Source: Leptasterias polaris (lineage: Eukaryota; Echinodermata; Asteroidea; Forcipulatida; Asteriidae). From it: 64,000 nucleotides of DNA. The notes below the pieces were generated by a model, which saw only the letters and a program-made list of their open reading frames with translations, was not told the DNA's origin and did no database searches. Positions 62,401-62,563 of this stretch are shown piece after piece. The translations under genes were made by a program, and so were the position numbers. Positions within the stretch are counted from its first letter, which is position 1. Each line of letters opens with the position of its first letter. The stretch spans positions 4,340,001 through 4,404,000 of the forward strand of contig JAZGTN010000009.1 of the NCBI GenBank assembly GCA_037783415.1, given 5' to 3'.

Positions 62401-62563
62401 ACACTGGGGTCAGATTAGATATACTATTTTATTAAAACAATTGTGTTCTATACCCATTGACTTTATACAGATTGTTCCTTGAATTGTGCCAATGGTGGAA
62501 CAAAGAATGACGAACTGTGCACATGTGCATGCAATCAACCCTGGAGTGGAGACACATGTTCAG
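1..62563 (+). CDS. Partial giant mucin-like multidomain protein (MUC4-type NIDO-AMOP-VWD core), 61 exons
   Basis: Joined exons give about 3,067 residues, open at both ends. Seen: every exon is bounded by AG/GT (one GC donor), and the phases agree across all 60 joins. Order is [VWD-C8-TIL-EGF]x2, compact EGF x9, HYR, NIDO, AMOP, VWD-like, Cys-rich linker, about 14 EGF, SEA, EGF x3, compact EGF x7 and on. NIDO-AMOP-VWD in this order is the hallmark of MUC4 and related proteins. VWD-C8-TIL repeats are typical of gel-forming mucins, VWF, otogelin and zonadhesin, where they mediate disulfide-linked multimerisation. The inferred product is a secreted or surface mucus or matrix glycoprotein. The signal peptide, any membrane anchor and both termini lie outside the window. 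Calling it one gene rests on phase continuity; two adjacent genes cannot be fully excluded without transcripts, but no stop plus new start is seen. Confidence 0.85.
448..603 (+). CDS. Exon 2: VWD domain, second half, unit 1
   Basis: 52 codons, phase 0-0, after acceptor TTTCAG. Holds the CxxC-containing motif [11 protein letters not shown] and the DDFILPDGS tail typical of the C-terminal half of VWD. The CGLCG motif is the one implicated in disulfide exchange in VWF and gel-forming mucins. Confidence 0.9.
752..899 (+). CDS. Exon 3: end of VWD and start of C8 domain, unit 1
   Basis: Encodes [12 protein letters not shown], the usual VWD to C8 link, then the first C8 cysteines. The donor GTTGGT at 900 follows AACG; it makes codon G across the junction and restores the C8 motif NGPFASCH. 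Ends in phase 1. Confidence 0.85.
1028..1210 (+). CDS. Exon 4: C8 domain, unit 1
   Basis: Encodes [23 protein letters not shown], split as [11 protein letters not shown] and [11 protein letters not shown], then the YADVCRLAG and DWRAVRKQC strands of C8. Acceptor TTCTTCAG, donor GTATGT, phase 1-1. Confidence 0.88.
1498..1700 (+). CDS. Exon 5: TIL (trypsin-inhibitor-like) Cys-rich domain, unit 1
   Basis: Starts [21 protein letters not shown] and ends [12 protein letters not shown], the TIL pattern seen between C8 and the next VWD in VWF and mucins. About ten cysteines in 68 residues. Ends in phase 0 at donor GTTAGT. Confidence 0.88.
1766..2436. repeat. Approximately 670-bp segment present only in the unit 1 intron
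   Basis: The intron between exons 5 and 6 is about 950 bp, but its paralogue in unit 2 (4665-4938) is only 274 bp. Sequence matches on both sides (GATGTATAT before, ATCAGATTTACGAGTGGTGT after). The extra block was inserted in unit 1 or lost from unit 2. No clear terminal repeats were recognised. Confidence 0.6.
2650..2827 (+). CDS. Exon 6: VWC/EGF-like linker, unit 1
   Basis: Starts [18 protein letters not shown] (the post-TIL strand) and finishes as an EGF-like fold with [14 protein letters not shown]. Ends in phase 1, which lets the unit join the next VWD in frame. Confidence 0.88.
2953..3275 (+). CDS. Exon 7: VWD domain, first half, unit 2
   Basis: Begins [18 protein letters not shown]. 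Nearly identical to exon 1, with a handful of substitutions (for example A to S, A to T, H to Q and N to S). Phase 1 to 0. Confidence 0.92.
3407..3562 (+). CDS. Exon 8: VWD domain, second half, unit 2
   Basis: The encoded protein is the same as exon 2, including [11 protein letters not shown]. Phase 0-0; donor GTAAGT at 3563. Confidence 0.92.
3631..3778. mobile_element. 148-bp MITE with perfect 18-bp TIRs in unit 2 intron
   Basis: The ends are GGGCTCGATTTCACAAAG and its exact reverse complement CTTTGTGAAATCGAGCCC. The paralogous unit 1 intron has the empty site GTTCCTGATTTG, so the insertion postdates the duplication or was removed cleanly from unit 1. A target-site duplication is not obvious. 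Confidence 0.85.
3858..4005 (+). CDS. Exon 9: VWD end and C8 start, unit 2
   Basis: Paralogue of exon 3; differs by a few bases (GPTPF in unit 1 versus GQTRF here). Donor GTTGGT at 4006. Confidence 0.87.
4133..4315 (+). CDS. Exon 10: C8 domain, unit 2
   Basis: Paralogue of exon 4 with the same length and phase. Encodes [11 protein letters not shown] and [15 protein letters not shown]. Confidence 0.88.
4462..4664 (+). CDS. Exon 11: TIL domain, unit 2
   Basis: Paralogue of exon 5. Cysteines are all kept; changes include H to Y, E to D and M to L. Donor GTTAGT. Confidence 0.88.
4939..5116 (+). CDS. Exon 12: VWC/EGF-like linker, unit 2
   Basis: Paralogue of exon 6 (CTQNCVCGD here versus CTQKCVCGD). 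Ends in phase 1, matching the phase 1-1 EGF cassettes that follow. Confidence 0.9.
5453..5545 (+). CDS. Exon 13: compact EGF-like cassette 1
   Basis: A 93-bp, phase 1-1 exon encoding one whole domain: C-x3-C-x10-C-x-C-x-C-x8-C, with ANGG after Cys2 and [11 protein letters not shown] at the end. The spacing between Cys3 and Cys4 is shorter than in classical EGF. Confidence 0.88.
5909..6033. repeat. Stem-loop/MITE-like inverted repeat
   Basis: The arms GGTTATCGAGAACCAG...GCATACCA and TGGTATGCTAG...CTGGTTTACGATAACC are imperfect reverse complements around a short centre. Probably a small foldback element in the intron before exon 14. Confidence 0.55.
6120..6212 (+). CDS. Exon 14: compact EGF-like cassette 2
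   Basis: 93 bp, phase 1-1: [16 protein letters not shown], then CSCTC and [11 protein letters not shown]. Acceptor TTCTTGTAG, donor GTAAGT. Confidence 0.88.
6265..6310 (+). pseudogene. Relic compact EGF exon
   Basis: The run TAACCTGCCTGAATAGGGGA resembles the start of exon 15 (TGACCTGCCTGAATGGAGGA), including the preceding TTGCA. The acceptor AG is lost and an in-frame TAG is present, so it is a decayed duplicate between exons 14 and 15. Confidence 0.55.
6372..6464 (+). CDS. Exon 15: compact EGF-like cassette 3 with an extra cysteine
   Basis: 93 bp, phase 1-1. The middle motif is CTCCCDKNW, giving seven cysteines instead of six, so one may be unpaired or form an intermolecular bond. Confidence 0.87.
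6676..7062 (-). pseudogene. Antisense GC-rich coding-like patch, unidentified
   Basis: On the minus strand from ATG at 7062, one frame runs to a TAA at 6838-6840 and continues in the same frame to about 6690. It is rich in P, T, V and basic residues ([20 protein letters not shown], then [13 protein letters not shown]), and a good donor GGTG|GTGAGT follows. GC content is clearly above the surrounding intron. It could be a first exon of a nested gene broken by one stop, or a piece of a mobile element. No family was recognised. Confidence 0.35.
7903..7995 (+). CDS. Exon 16: compact EGF-like cassette 4
   Basis: 93 bp, phase 1-1: [16 protein letters not shown], then CTCTC and [11 protein letters not shown]. 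First of three cassettes whose flanking introns are also duplicated. Confidence 0.88.
8911..9003 (+). CDS. Exon 17: compact EGF-like cassette 5
   Basis: 93 bp, phase 1-1: [16 protein letters not shown], then CICTC and [11 protein letters not shown]. The acceptor context CTTTGCACAG is shared with exon 16. Confidence 0.88.
9796..9888 (+). CDS. Exon 18: compact EGF-like cassette 6
   Basis: 93 bp, phase 1-1: [16 protein letters not shown], then CICTC and [11 protein letters not shown]. Third member of the local duplication. Confidence 0.88.
10909..10998 (+). CDS. Exon 19: compact EGF-like cassette 7
   Basis: 90 bp, phase 1-1: [15 protein letters not shown], then CRCVC and [11 protein letters not shown]. 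One residue shorter between Cys2 and Cys3, and more diverged than exons 16-18. Confidence 0.86.
11075..11450. mobile_element. 376-bp MITE with about 30-bp TIRs
   Basis: The left end TTAAAGGCACTGAACACG and the right end CGTGTTCAGTGCCTTTAA are reverse complements, and the match extends to 29 of 30 bases. The internal block CACAGGTTTGTTATTTTATG recurs in partial copies at about 16260, 29700 and 44250. Confidence 0.85.
12112..12207 (+). CDS. Exon 20: compact EGF-like cassette 8
   Basis: 96 bp, phase 1-1: [17 protein letters not shown], then CACEC and [10 protein letters not shown]. Keeps the Trp but lost the usual Gly of WSG. Confidence 0.84.
12379..12489. repeat. Foldback inverted repeat
   Basis: TTTTCCTTTTATTTCGTGAA...CTA and TAGTTCACGAAGTGCAAGGAAAA-type arms are imperfect reverse complements. 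Small MITE-like element in the intron after exon 20. Confidence 0.5.
12951..14115. repeat. AAGTC-type minisatellites flanking a repeated segment
   Basis: Runs of TCAAGTCAAGTC occur at 12970-13098 and 14005-14065, each preceded by AGTGTTGTAACCAAGTCA; GACTCGAGTC motifs occur at 14073-14112. Between them lies intronic sequence with GGGCACGGCAATAATTGCCG palindromes. Probably an internally deleted or composite mobile element. Confidence 0.6.
14636..14760 (-). mobile_element. tRNA-headed SINE fragment
   Basis: The reverse complement reads GGTGTCATGGCCGAGCGGTT, a tRNA-Leu/Ser-like A box. The same head appears at 52618, 50104 and 56526. Confidence 0.55.
15354..15874 (-). pseudogene. CR1/L2-type LINE reverse transcriptase 3' fragment
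   Basis: The minus-strand reading contains [13 protein letters not shown], typical of the C-terminal part of CR1/L2-like reverse transcriptases, followed by degenerate [15 protein letters not shown]. It ends in a TTATTATTATATTATTA-type microsatellite tail after GCGCATTGAGACTTTTGTG, the usual 3' end for this LINE group. Truncated and diverged, so inactive. Confidence 0.72.
16063..16155 (+). CDS. Exon 21: compact EGF-like cassette 9, GC donor
   Basis: 93 bp, phase 1-1: [16 protein letters not shown], then CTCSC and [11 protein letters not shown]. The splice donor is AG|GCAAGT, a GC-AG intron with otherwise perfect consensus. The frame continues into the HYR exon. Confidence 0.83.
   Translation, partial: DVFCIVSTMACLTSTAVRALVGIHGEEHGA
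16156..18209. other. 2.1 kb GC-AG intron between exons 21 and 22
   Basis: Contains a partial copy of the 11075 MITE family (about 16260-16385) and old copies of a repeat with TAAACAGGAAGCTCAAATTT (about 16730-17480) related to the 61.6 kb repeat. No coding exon seen. Confidence 0.65.
18210..18491 (+). CDS. Exon 22: HYR domain
   Basis: 94 codons, phase 1-1. Starts [13 protein letters not shown] and has [21 protein letters not shown], split as [15 protein letters not shown] and CGFTVTLL, the end of a hyalin repeat (HYR) domain. HYR is an immunoglobulin-like adhesion module common in echinoderm extracellular proteins. Confidence 0.85.
18492..19233. other. Intron 22
   Basis: AT-rich, with a short poly-C run near 18647. 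No exon or clear repeat recognised. Confidence 0.6.
19234..19298 (+). CDS. Exon 23: start of NIDO region
   Basis: Short exon encoding [20 protein letters not shown]. The PYGxDAGD motif matches the entry to the NIDO domain in MUC4-like proteins. Phase 1 to 0; donor GTACGT. Confidence 0.82.
19299..20981. other. Intron 23 with dispersed repeat
   Basis: Mostly AT-rich intron. At 20355-20580 a GC-richer block after a poly-T run (GGCCATCGACCCAAATCA, CTCCTGGGGCTGAAACAGGG) looks like the 3' part of a dispersed element. Family not identified. Confidence 0.5.
20982..21077 (+). CDS. Exon 24: NIDO region
   Basis: 32 codons, phase 0-0. A tyrosine-rich start is followed by [17 protein letters not shown], aligning with the strand before FTDNG in NIDO domains. 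Donor GTAAGT. Confidence 0.83.
21446..21613 (+). CDS. Exon 25: NIDO domain core
   Basis: Phase 0-0; encodes [15 protein letters not shown] and the signature [16 protein letters not shown]. The APFWADxD/N motif is the diagnostic part of NIDO (nidogen extracellular) domains. Confidence 0.92.
21614..22401. other. Intron 25
   Basis: AT-rich intron with short homopolymers; no exon or repeat family recognised. Confidence 0.6.
22402..22560 (+). CDS. Exon 26: NIDO domain
   Basis: Phase 0-0; starts with the VFYQ|VYDKNN strand, then [20 protein letters not shown], the usual ALKVTWxxV stretch of NIDO. Donor GTAAGA. Confidence 0.9.
22561..23101. other. Intron 26
   Basis: No feature recognised other than the splice sites and a short TTATTA run near 22987. 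Confidence 0.6.
23102..23561 (+). CDS. Exon 27: NIDO end and start of AMOP domain
   Basis: 460 bp, the longest exon. [20 protein letters not shown] and [14 protein letters not shown] close the NIDO domain. [12 protein letters not shown] begins AMOP, followed by [11 protein letters not shown], all as in MUC4. Ends in phase 1 at donor GTAAGT; reading beyond it runs into a SINE. Confidence 0.9.
23580..23800 (-). mobile_element. SINE fragment in intron 27
   Basis: The reverse complement contains GGTTTGAGTCTTGGTTGCGG and GTCCTTCGGAAGACACATTA, the B-box-to-core layout of tRNA-derived SINEs also seen at 30175, 32395 and 32590. An open frame running from exon 27 into it is accidental. Confidence 0.65.
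24345..24524 (+). CDS. Exon 28: AMOP domain, middle
   Basis: Phase 1-1 after TTCTTTTTAG. Encodes [20 protein letters not shown] and SGSLQFG; the GVHCCY motif is typical of AMOP. Confidence 0.88.
24525..25568. other. Intron 28
   Basis: Contains a GC-richer block around 24660-24800 but no recognisable exon or repeat family. Confidence 0.5.
25569..25679 (+). CDS. Exon 29: AMOP domain, end
   Basis: Phase 1-1; encodes [20 protein letters not shown] then [11 protein letters not shown]. This matches the AMOP terminus (CCxxxxxLCxLYxxxRP) immediately before the MUC4-type VWD domain. Confidence 0.9.
25680..27206. other. Intron 29
   Basis: Holds the LINE remnant above and a poly-G run at about 26580. 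Otherwise AT-rich without recognised features. Confidence 0.6.
25880..26300 (-). pseudogene. LINE reverse transcriptase C-terminal remnant
   Basis: Minus-strand frames contain [15 protein letters not shown], then [18 protein letters not shown] and, after a frameshift, [19 protein letters not shown]. This order is the standard C-terminus of non-LTR retrotransposon reverse transcriptases. Stops and frame changes show it is dead. Confidence 0.72.
27207..27424 (+). CDS. Exon 30: third VWD-like domain, start
   Basis: Encodes [20 protein letters not shown], the VWD start, but with R in place of the Gly of [12 protein letters not shown] and LQARTQRAT follow. Phase 1 to 0; donor GTTGGT. Confidence 0.9.
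27925..28170 (+). mobile_element. tRNA-headed SINE with conserved core
   Basis: The head GGTTGGTGTAGTGGTATCTTGC and B box GGTTCGAATC are tRNA-like; the core CCTGATCGCGTGGGGTTTCC follows. A related core lies at about 53490-53620 (CCTGATCGCGTCAAGAATCC). Confidence 0.65.
28354..28432 (+). CDS. Exon 31: VWD-like domain, middle
   Basis: 79 bp; encodes [20 protein letters not shown], a VWD beta strand region. Phase 0 to 1; donor GTAAGA. Confidence 0.82.
28530..28809. mobile_element. 280-bp MITE with nested inverted repeats
   Basis: Outer ends GCACAACGCC and GGCGTTGTGC, inner arms GGGTAGGCGCATG and CATGCGCCTACCC, and a near-perfect palindrome around 28570-28604 (ATTTTGGGAGTCAT / ATGACTTCCAAAAT). 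Sits in the intron between exons 31 and 32. Confidence 0.75.
28930..29094 (+). CDS. Exon 32: VWD-like domain, second half
   Basis: Encodes [20 protein letters not shown] and ends [12 protein letters not shown]. The last motif replaces the cysteine-bearing CGLCG of canonical VWD, exactly where MUC4 has RTEGLLG. Phase 1-1. Confidence 0.9.
29125..29800. mobile_element. Degenerate MITE of the 11075 family, interrupted by a SINE
   Basis: Shares CTGGAGAGCTGTTGATA near 29202 and CACAGGTTTGTTATTTTATG near 29701 with the element at 11075. The two parts are separated by a tRNA-headed SINE, so the SINE inserted later. Confidence 0.6.
29235..29325 (-). mobile_element. tRNA-Asn-like SINE head
   Basis: The reverse complement is GGGCTTGATAGCCCAGTTGG, TAGAGCGCCGGCACGTTAA, then GGTCGTTAGTTCAAATTCCC. 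A GTT anticodon position is readable, but base 33 is C and the anticodon stem has a mismatch, so it is a SINE head rather than a working tRNA. Another copy is at 54310-54385. Confidence 0.65.
30175..30345 (+). mobile_element. tRNA-derived SINE
   Basis: AGTGGCTGAGCAGTCAAGAA (A-box-like), GGTTTGAGTACCGG (B-box-like) and GTCCTTCGGATGGGATG (core) occur in this order. Confidence 0.65.
30733..30849 (+). CDS. Exon 33: VWD-like domain, C-terminal part
   Basis: [20 protein letters not shown] and DYYKFGDT continue the VWD tail; in MUC4 the equivalent is GVWNNxPEDDF with FGMTW. Phase 1-1; donor GTAGGT. Confidence 0.87.
30850..32008. other. Intron 33
   Basis: Contains a small GTTCCGATCATGCTT tandem repeat (31080-31112). 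No exon recognised. Confidence 0.55.
32009..32266 (+). CDS. Exon 34: VWD C-terminal extension (C8-like)
   Basis: The split codon makes W ([16 protein letters not shown]). [20 protein letters not shown] resembles the short Cys pair region after VWD in MUC4 (CDGDSSCIYDTLA). Polypyrimidine tract is weak, acceptor AAAAAG, but frame and homology support it. Confidence 0.84.
32395..32560 (-). mobile_element. SINE, minus strand
   Basis: The reverse complement has GTGGCCAGCGGTCTCTGTTG, then GGTTTGAGTCCCGGTAGTGG and GAGCAAAATACTTTACCATT, the same family as 23580 and 30175. Confidence 0.65.
32590..32870 (+). mobile_element. SINE with long conserved core
   Basis: After the B box GGTTTGAGTCCTGG comes GTGTTGTGTAATGCACGTAA, AAGAACCTAG and GGATTTGCCCCGGTGTTTTC, a core layout common to marine invertebrate SINEs. 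Confidence 0.65.
33000..33682. other. Rest of intron 34
   Basis: AT-rich; no exon or repeat family recognised. Confidence 0.55.
33683..33838 (+). CDS. Exon 35: cadherin/PKD-like linker
   Basis: Encodes [20 protein letters not shown] and [16 protein letters not shown]. The [10 protein letters not shown] strand resembles cadherin-like or Ig-like folds and aligns with the linker after VWD in MUC4. Phase 1-1. Confidence 0.83.
34349..34527 (+). CDS. Exon 36: MUC4-like linker and Cys-rich start
   Basis: Encodes [20 protein letters not shown] then [18 protein letters not shown]. Position and cysteine pattern match the MUC4 segment VCHCNAESQCLYN. Phase 1 to 0; donor GTGAGT. Confidence 0.85.
35003..35183 (+). 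CDS. Exon 37: EGF-like Cys-rich domain pair
   Basis: [16 protein letters not shown] ends one EGF-like domain; [16 protein letters not shown] through [11 protein letters not shown] forms another. This is equivalent to the MUC4 segment FGRYCEGSEDACEEPCF. Donor is the weak GTTTGC but the phase (1) is right. Confidence 0.84.
35184..35817. other. Intron 37 with TA microsatellite
   Basis: A (TA)n run at about 35427-35462. No other feature recognised. Confidence 0.7.
35818..35964 (+). CDS. Exon 38: calcium-binding EGF 1
   Basis: Starts [12 protein letters not shown], the cbEGF entry motif D-I/V-D/N-E-C; ends [16 protein letters not shown]. Phase 1-1, as in all following EGF exons. Confidence 0.9.
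   Translation: MLTNVNCTKMTRQVTAGKAVINSATIPSWILTAAVVLDFLCTLIAGGV
35965..36642. other. Intron 38
   Basis: No exon or repeat family recognised. Confidence 0.6.
36643..36774 (+). CDS. Exon 39: calcium-binding EGF 2
   Basis: [18 protein letters not shown], then [19 protein letters not shown]. Phase 1-1. Confidence 0.9.
37130..37640. repeat. Approximately 120-bp tandem repeat rich in AACGT motifs
   Basis: About four diverged units, each with GTTGATTCAATGTCGGCATT, a TTGTTTAA(A/G)CGTCAA motif and GGATTTGCAAATTGAA. It is the reverse-strand relative of the block at 43480-43800. Confidence 0.7.
37640..37990. repeat. Dispersed repeat with GCGCAATGC motifs
   Basis: Motifs GTGCGCAATGCATAG and GAGCATTGCTTGGCGTTTA recur, diverged, at 53660-53840 in another intron of the gene. 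Family not identified. Confidence 0.5.
38112..38231 (+). CDS. Exon 40: calcium-binding EGF 3
   Basis: [17 protein letters not shown], then [16 protein letters not shown]. Phase 1-1. Confidence 0.91.
38755..39000 (+). CDS. Exon 41: calcium-binding EGF 4 and 5
   Basis: Two domains fused in one exon: [18 protein letters not shown] and [18 protein letters not shown], each ending GxGxxC. An intron between them has been lost or was never gained. Confidence 0.91.
39609..39725 (+). CDS. Exon 42: calcium-binding EGF 6
   Basis: [20 protein letters not shown] then [15 protein letters not shown]. Phase 1-1. Followed by the longest intron (5.7 kb). Confidence 0.9.
40680..41870. repeat. 111-bp tandem satellite, about 10 units
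   Basis: GGATAAAGG recurs at 40733, 40844, 40955, 41069, 41180, 41291 and 41402, then at about 112-bp steps to 41850. Each unit carries GGTTGTTATT, GCGTCGCGAT, AATAACAACC, a 10-bp-arm hairpin. The spacing is divisible by three in the core, which creates an accidental long reading frame on the minus strand. Confidence 0.9.
43420..43800. repeat. AACGTT-rich tandem block near right end of the TIR element
   Basis: Two approximately 125-bp units with GACGTAAAAACAACGTATAC or close variants, CATGCCGACATTGAAACAACG and CAATTTGCAAAT. Related in inverse orientation to 37130-37640. Confidence 0.75.
44095..44340. mobile_element. Degenerate MITE of the 11075 family
   Basis: GGAGAGCTGCTGATATTATA, then CATCTGAAAGCACACAGGTT and TATGCATATGTTGGAATA match the inside of the 11075 element; the termini are decayed. 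Confidence 0.6.
45423..45536 (+). CDS. Exon 43: EGF-like 7 (non-calcium type)
   Basis: [20 protein letters not shown] then [15 protein letters not shown]. Lacks the D-x-D/N-E-C entry motif. Phase 1-1 on both sides, so the frame bridges the 5.7 kb intron. Confidence 0.87.
46049..46177 (+). CDS. Exon 44: calcium-binding EGF 8
   Basis: [18 protein letters not shown] then [18 protein letters not shown]. Phase 1-1; donor GTTGGT. Confidence 0.9.
46426..46449. repeat. Poly-A run (24)
   Basis: Uninterrupted A run after GAGAGAG in the intron between exons 44 and 45. Could be a retroposon tail; no head recognised. Confidence 0.8.
46896..47033 (+). CDS. Exon 45: calcium-binding EGF 9
   Basis: [17 protein letters not shown] then [16 protein letters not shown]. 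Phase 1-1; donor GTACTA. Confidence 0.9.
47034..48027. other. Intron 45
   Basis: A repeat with CTACGACTGTTGCTAAGGTC at 47795-47900 is related to 55230-55330. No exon recognised. Confidence 0.55.
48028..48276 (+). CDS. Exon 46: calcium-binding EGF 10 and 11
   Basis: Second two-domain exon: [18 protein letters not shown] and [18 protein letters not shown]. Same architecture as exon 41. Confidence 0.9.
48277..48741. other. Intron 46 with TTA microsatellite
   Basis: (ATT)n run at about 48496-48530; otherwise no feature. Confidence 0.7.
48742..48882 (+). CDS. Exon 47: calcium-binding EGF 12
   Basis: [19 protein letters not shown] then [19 protein letters not shown]. Phase 1-1; donor GTAAAA. Confidence 0.89.
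49191..49319 (+). CDS. Exon 48: calcium-binding EGF 13
   Basis: [19 protein letters not shown] then [17 protein letters not shown]. Phase 1-1. Confidence 0.9.
49531..49558. repeat. Poly-G run (28)
   Basis: 28 consecutive G in the intron between exons 48 and 49. Other G runs occur at about 12815, 26580 and 62667. Confidence 0.9.
49590..49819. mobile_element. Approximately 230-bp MITE with inverted ends
   Basis: TATAGATAG near the left and CTATCTATA near the right, with GCCATCTTTACGGGCAA and TTGCCCGTAAAGATGGC as longer inner arms. Confidence 0.75.
50100..50190 (+). mobile_element. tRNA-headed SINE head fragment
   Basis: TGTGTGGCCGAGCGGTTTAG is a Leu/Ser tRNA-like A box. A partial copy just upstream of exon 49. 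Confidence 0.5.
50274..50402 (+). CDS. Exon 49: calcium-binding EGF 14
   Basis: [19 protein letters not shown] then [17 protein letters not shown]. Phase 1-1; the next exon starts the SEA domain. Confidence 0.9.
50403..51184. other. Intron 49
   Basis: AT-rich; no feature recognised besides splice sites. Confidence 0.6.
51185..51303 (+). CDS. Exon 50: SEA domain, N-terminal part
   Basis: [20 protein letters not shown] then TYRTALMSA. Phase 1 to 0, donor GTAAGT. The role as the start of a SEA module is inferred from the next exon. Confidence 0.78.
51304..52015. other. Intron 50
   Basis: AT-rich; no feature recognised besides splice sites. Confidence 0.6.
52016..52253 (+). CDS. Exon 51: SEA domain, core
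   Basis: [38 protein letters not shown] and FLAQLKG match SEA beta and alpha elements. The autoproteolytic G-SVVV motif of mucin SEA domains is not present ([10 protein letters not shown] instead), so self-cleavage is not expected. Phase 0 to 1. Confidence 0.82.
52610..52825 (+). mobile_element. tRNA-Ser/Leu-headed SINE
   Basis: TTGTGGCCGAGCGGTCTACT, then TGTGGGTTTGAATCCCGGTC (A and B boxes); the tail GTAAAGCGTCTTGATCT and CGCTGTATAAGAA is the usual SINE 3' end. A TTAGGG-like run (GGGTTAGGGTTAGGG) lies just upstream at 52575-52605. Confidence 0.72.
52869..52979 (+). CDS. Exon 52: EGF-like domain after SEA
   Basis: [16 protein letters not shown] then [15 protein letters not shown]. Classical EGF spacing. 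Phase 1-1; donor GTAGTG. Confidence 0.89.
53480..53630 (+). mobile_element. SINE core fragment
   Basis: Shares the CCTGATCGCGTC core and the GGGGTTTTCCTCAC region with the SINE at 27925. Confidence 0.55.
53948..54067 (+). CDS. Exon 53: EGF-like domain
   Basis: [17 protein letters not shown] then [15 protein letters not shown]. Phase 1-1. Confidence 0.89.
54147..54524. repeat. Approximately 105-bp direct repeats flanking tRNA-like heads in opposite orientation
   Basis: The block TAGTTGAATAGATTATTTAA occurs near 54167 and near 54438, with about 95 bases of near-identical sequence after it. Between them lies a minus-strand Asn-like SINE head (54310-54385) followed by a plus-strand piece, GAGCGCCGGCACGTTACTCC (about 54395). 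Confidence 0.7.
55013..55132 (+). CDS. Exon 54: EGF-like domain
   Basis: [17 protein letters not shown] then [17 protein letters not shown]. Phase 1-1. Last classical EGF before the compact cassettes resume. Confidence 0.89.
55133..56378. other. Intron 54
   Basis: Holds a repeat at 55230-55330 related to 47795. Nothing else recognised. Confidence 0.55.
56379..56471 (+). CDS. Exon 55: compact EGF-like cassette 10
   Basis: [16 protein letters not shown], then CECEC and [11 protein letters not shown]. Same 93-bp, phase 1-1 cassette as in the 5' array. Confidence 0.88.
56522..56610 (+). mobile_element. tRNA-headed SINE fragment
   Basis: GCTGGTCTGGCTGAGTGGTT, then TCAAGTCCCGGTCTTGACAC; partial copy between exons 55 and 56. 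Confidence 0.55.
56679..56774 (+). CDS. Exon 56: compact EGF-like cassette 11
   Basis: [17 protein letters not shown], then CSCTC and [11 protein letters not shown]. 96 bp; eleven residues between Cys2 and Cys3. Confidence 0.88.
57194..57253 (+). CDS. Exon 57: half compact EGF cassette
   Basis: 60 bp: [20 protein letters not shown], i.e. Cys1-4 only, with the last third (Cys5, Trp, Cys6) missing. Acceptor TTCTTCAG and donor GTAGGA keep phase 1-1, so it can be spliced without breaking the frame. Confidence 0.68.
57254..58688. other. Intron 57
   Basis: A tRNA-like SINE piece at 58235-58350 (CTGGTTCGATTCCCAGATAC). No sign of the missing last third of the exon 57 cassette was found here. Confidence 0.55.
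58689..58778 (+). CDS. Exon 58: compact EGF-like cassette 12
   Basis: [15 protein letters not shown], then CNCTC and [11 protein letters not shown]. 90 bp, phase 1-1. Confidence 0.87.
59124..59216 (+). CDS. Exon 59: compact EGF-like cassette 13
   Basis: [16 protein letters not shown], then CTCSC and [11 protein letters not shown]. 93 bp, phase 1-1. Confidence 0.87.
59217..60160. other. Intron 59
   Basis: AT-rich; no exon or repeat family recognised. Confidence 0.6.
60161..60250 (+). CDS. Exon 60: compact EGF-like cassette 14
   Basis: [15 protein letters not shown], then CNCDC and [11 protein letters not shown]. 90 bp, phase 1-1. Confidence 0.87.
60688..61740. mobile_element. Repeat element with 12-bp hairpin and approximately 130-bp tandem units
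   Basis: Begins with a perfect hairpin, AGCTGTTCCGAC / GTCGGAACAGCT (60688-60717), and closes with CCGGAACAGCTTCGTGTT near 61711. Inside, about 4.5 units of 129-132 bp (GTAACCGTGACCCCATGTTG at 61041, 61171, 61302, 61434 and a variant at 61563). Related older sequence lies at 16730-17480. Confidence 0.75.
62471..62563 (+). CDS. Exon 61: compact EGF-like cassette 15, last exon seen
   Basis: [16 protein letters not shown], then CTCAC and [11 protein letters not shown]. Very close to exons 13 and 16-18, introns included. It ends in phase 1 with a good donor, so the gene continues past the window. Confidence 0.88.
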
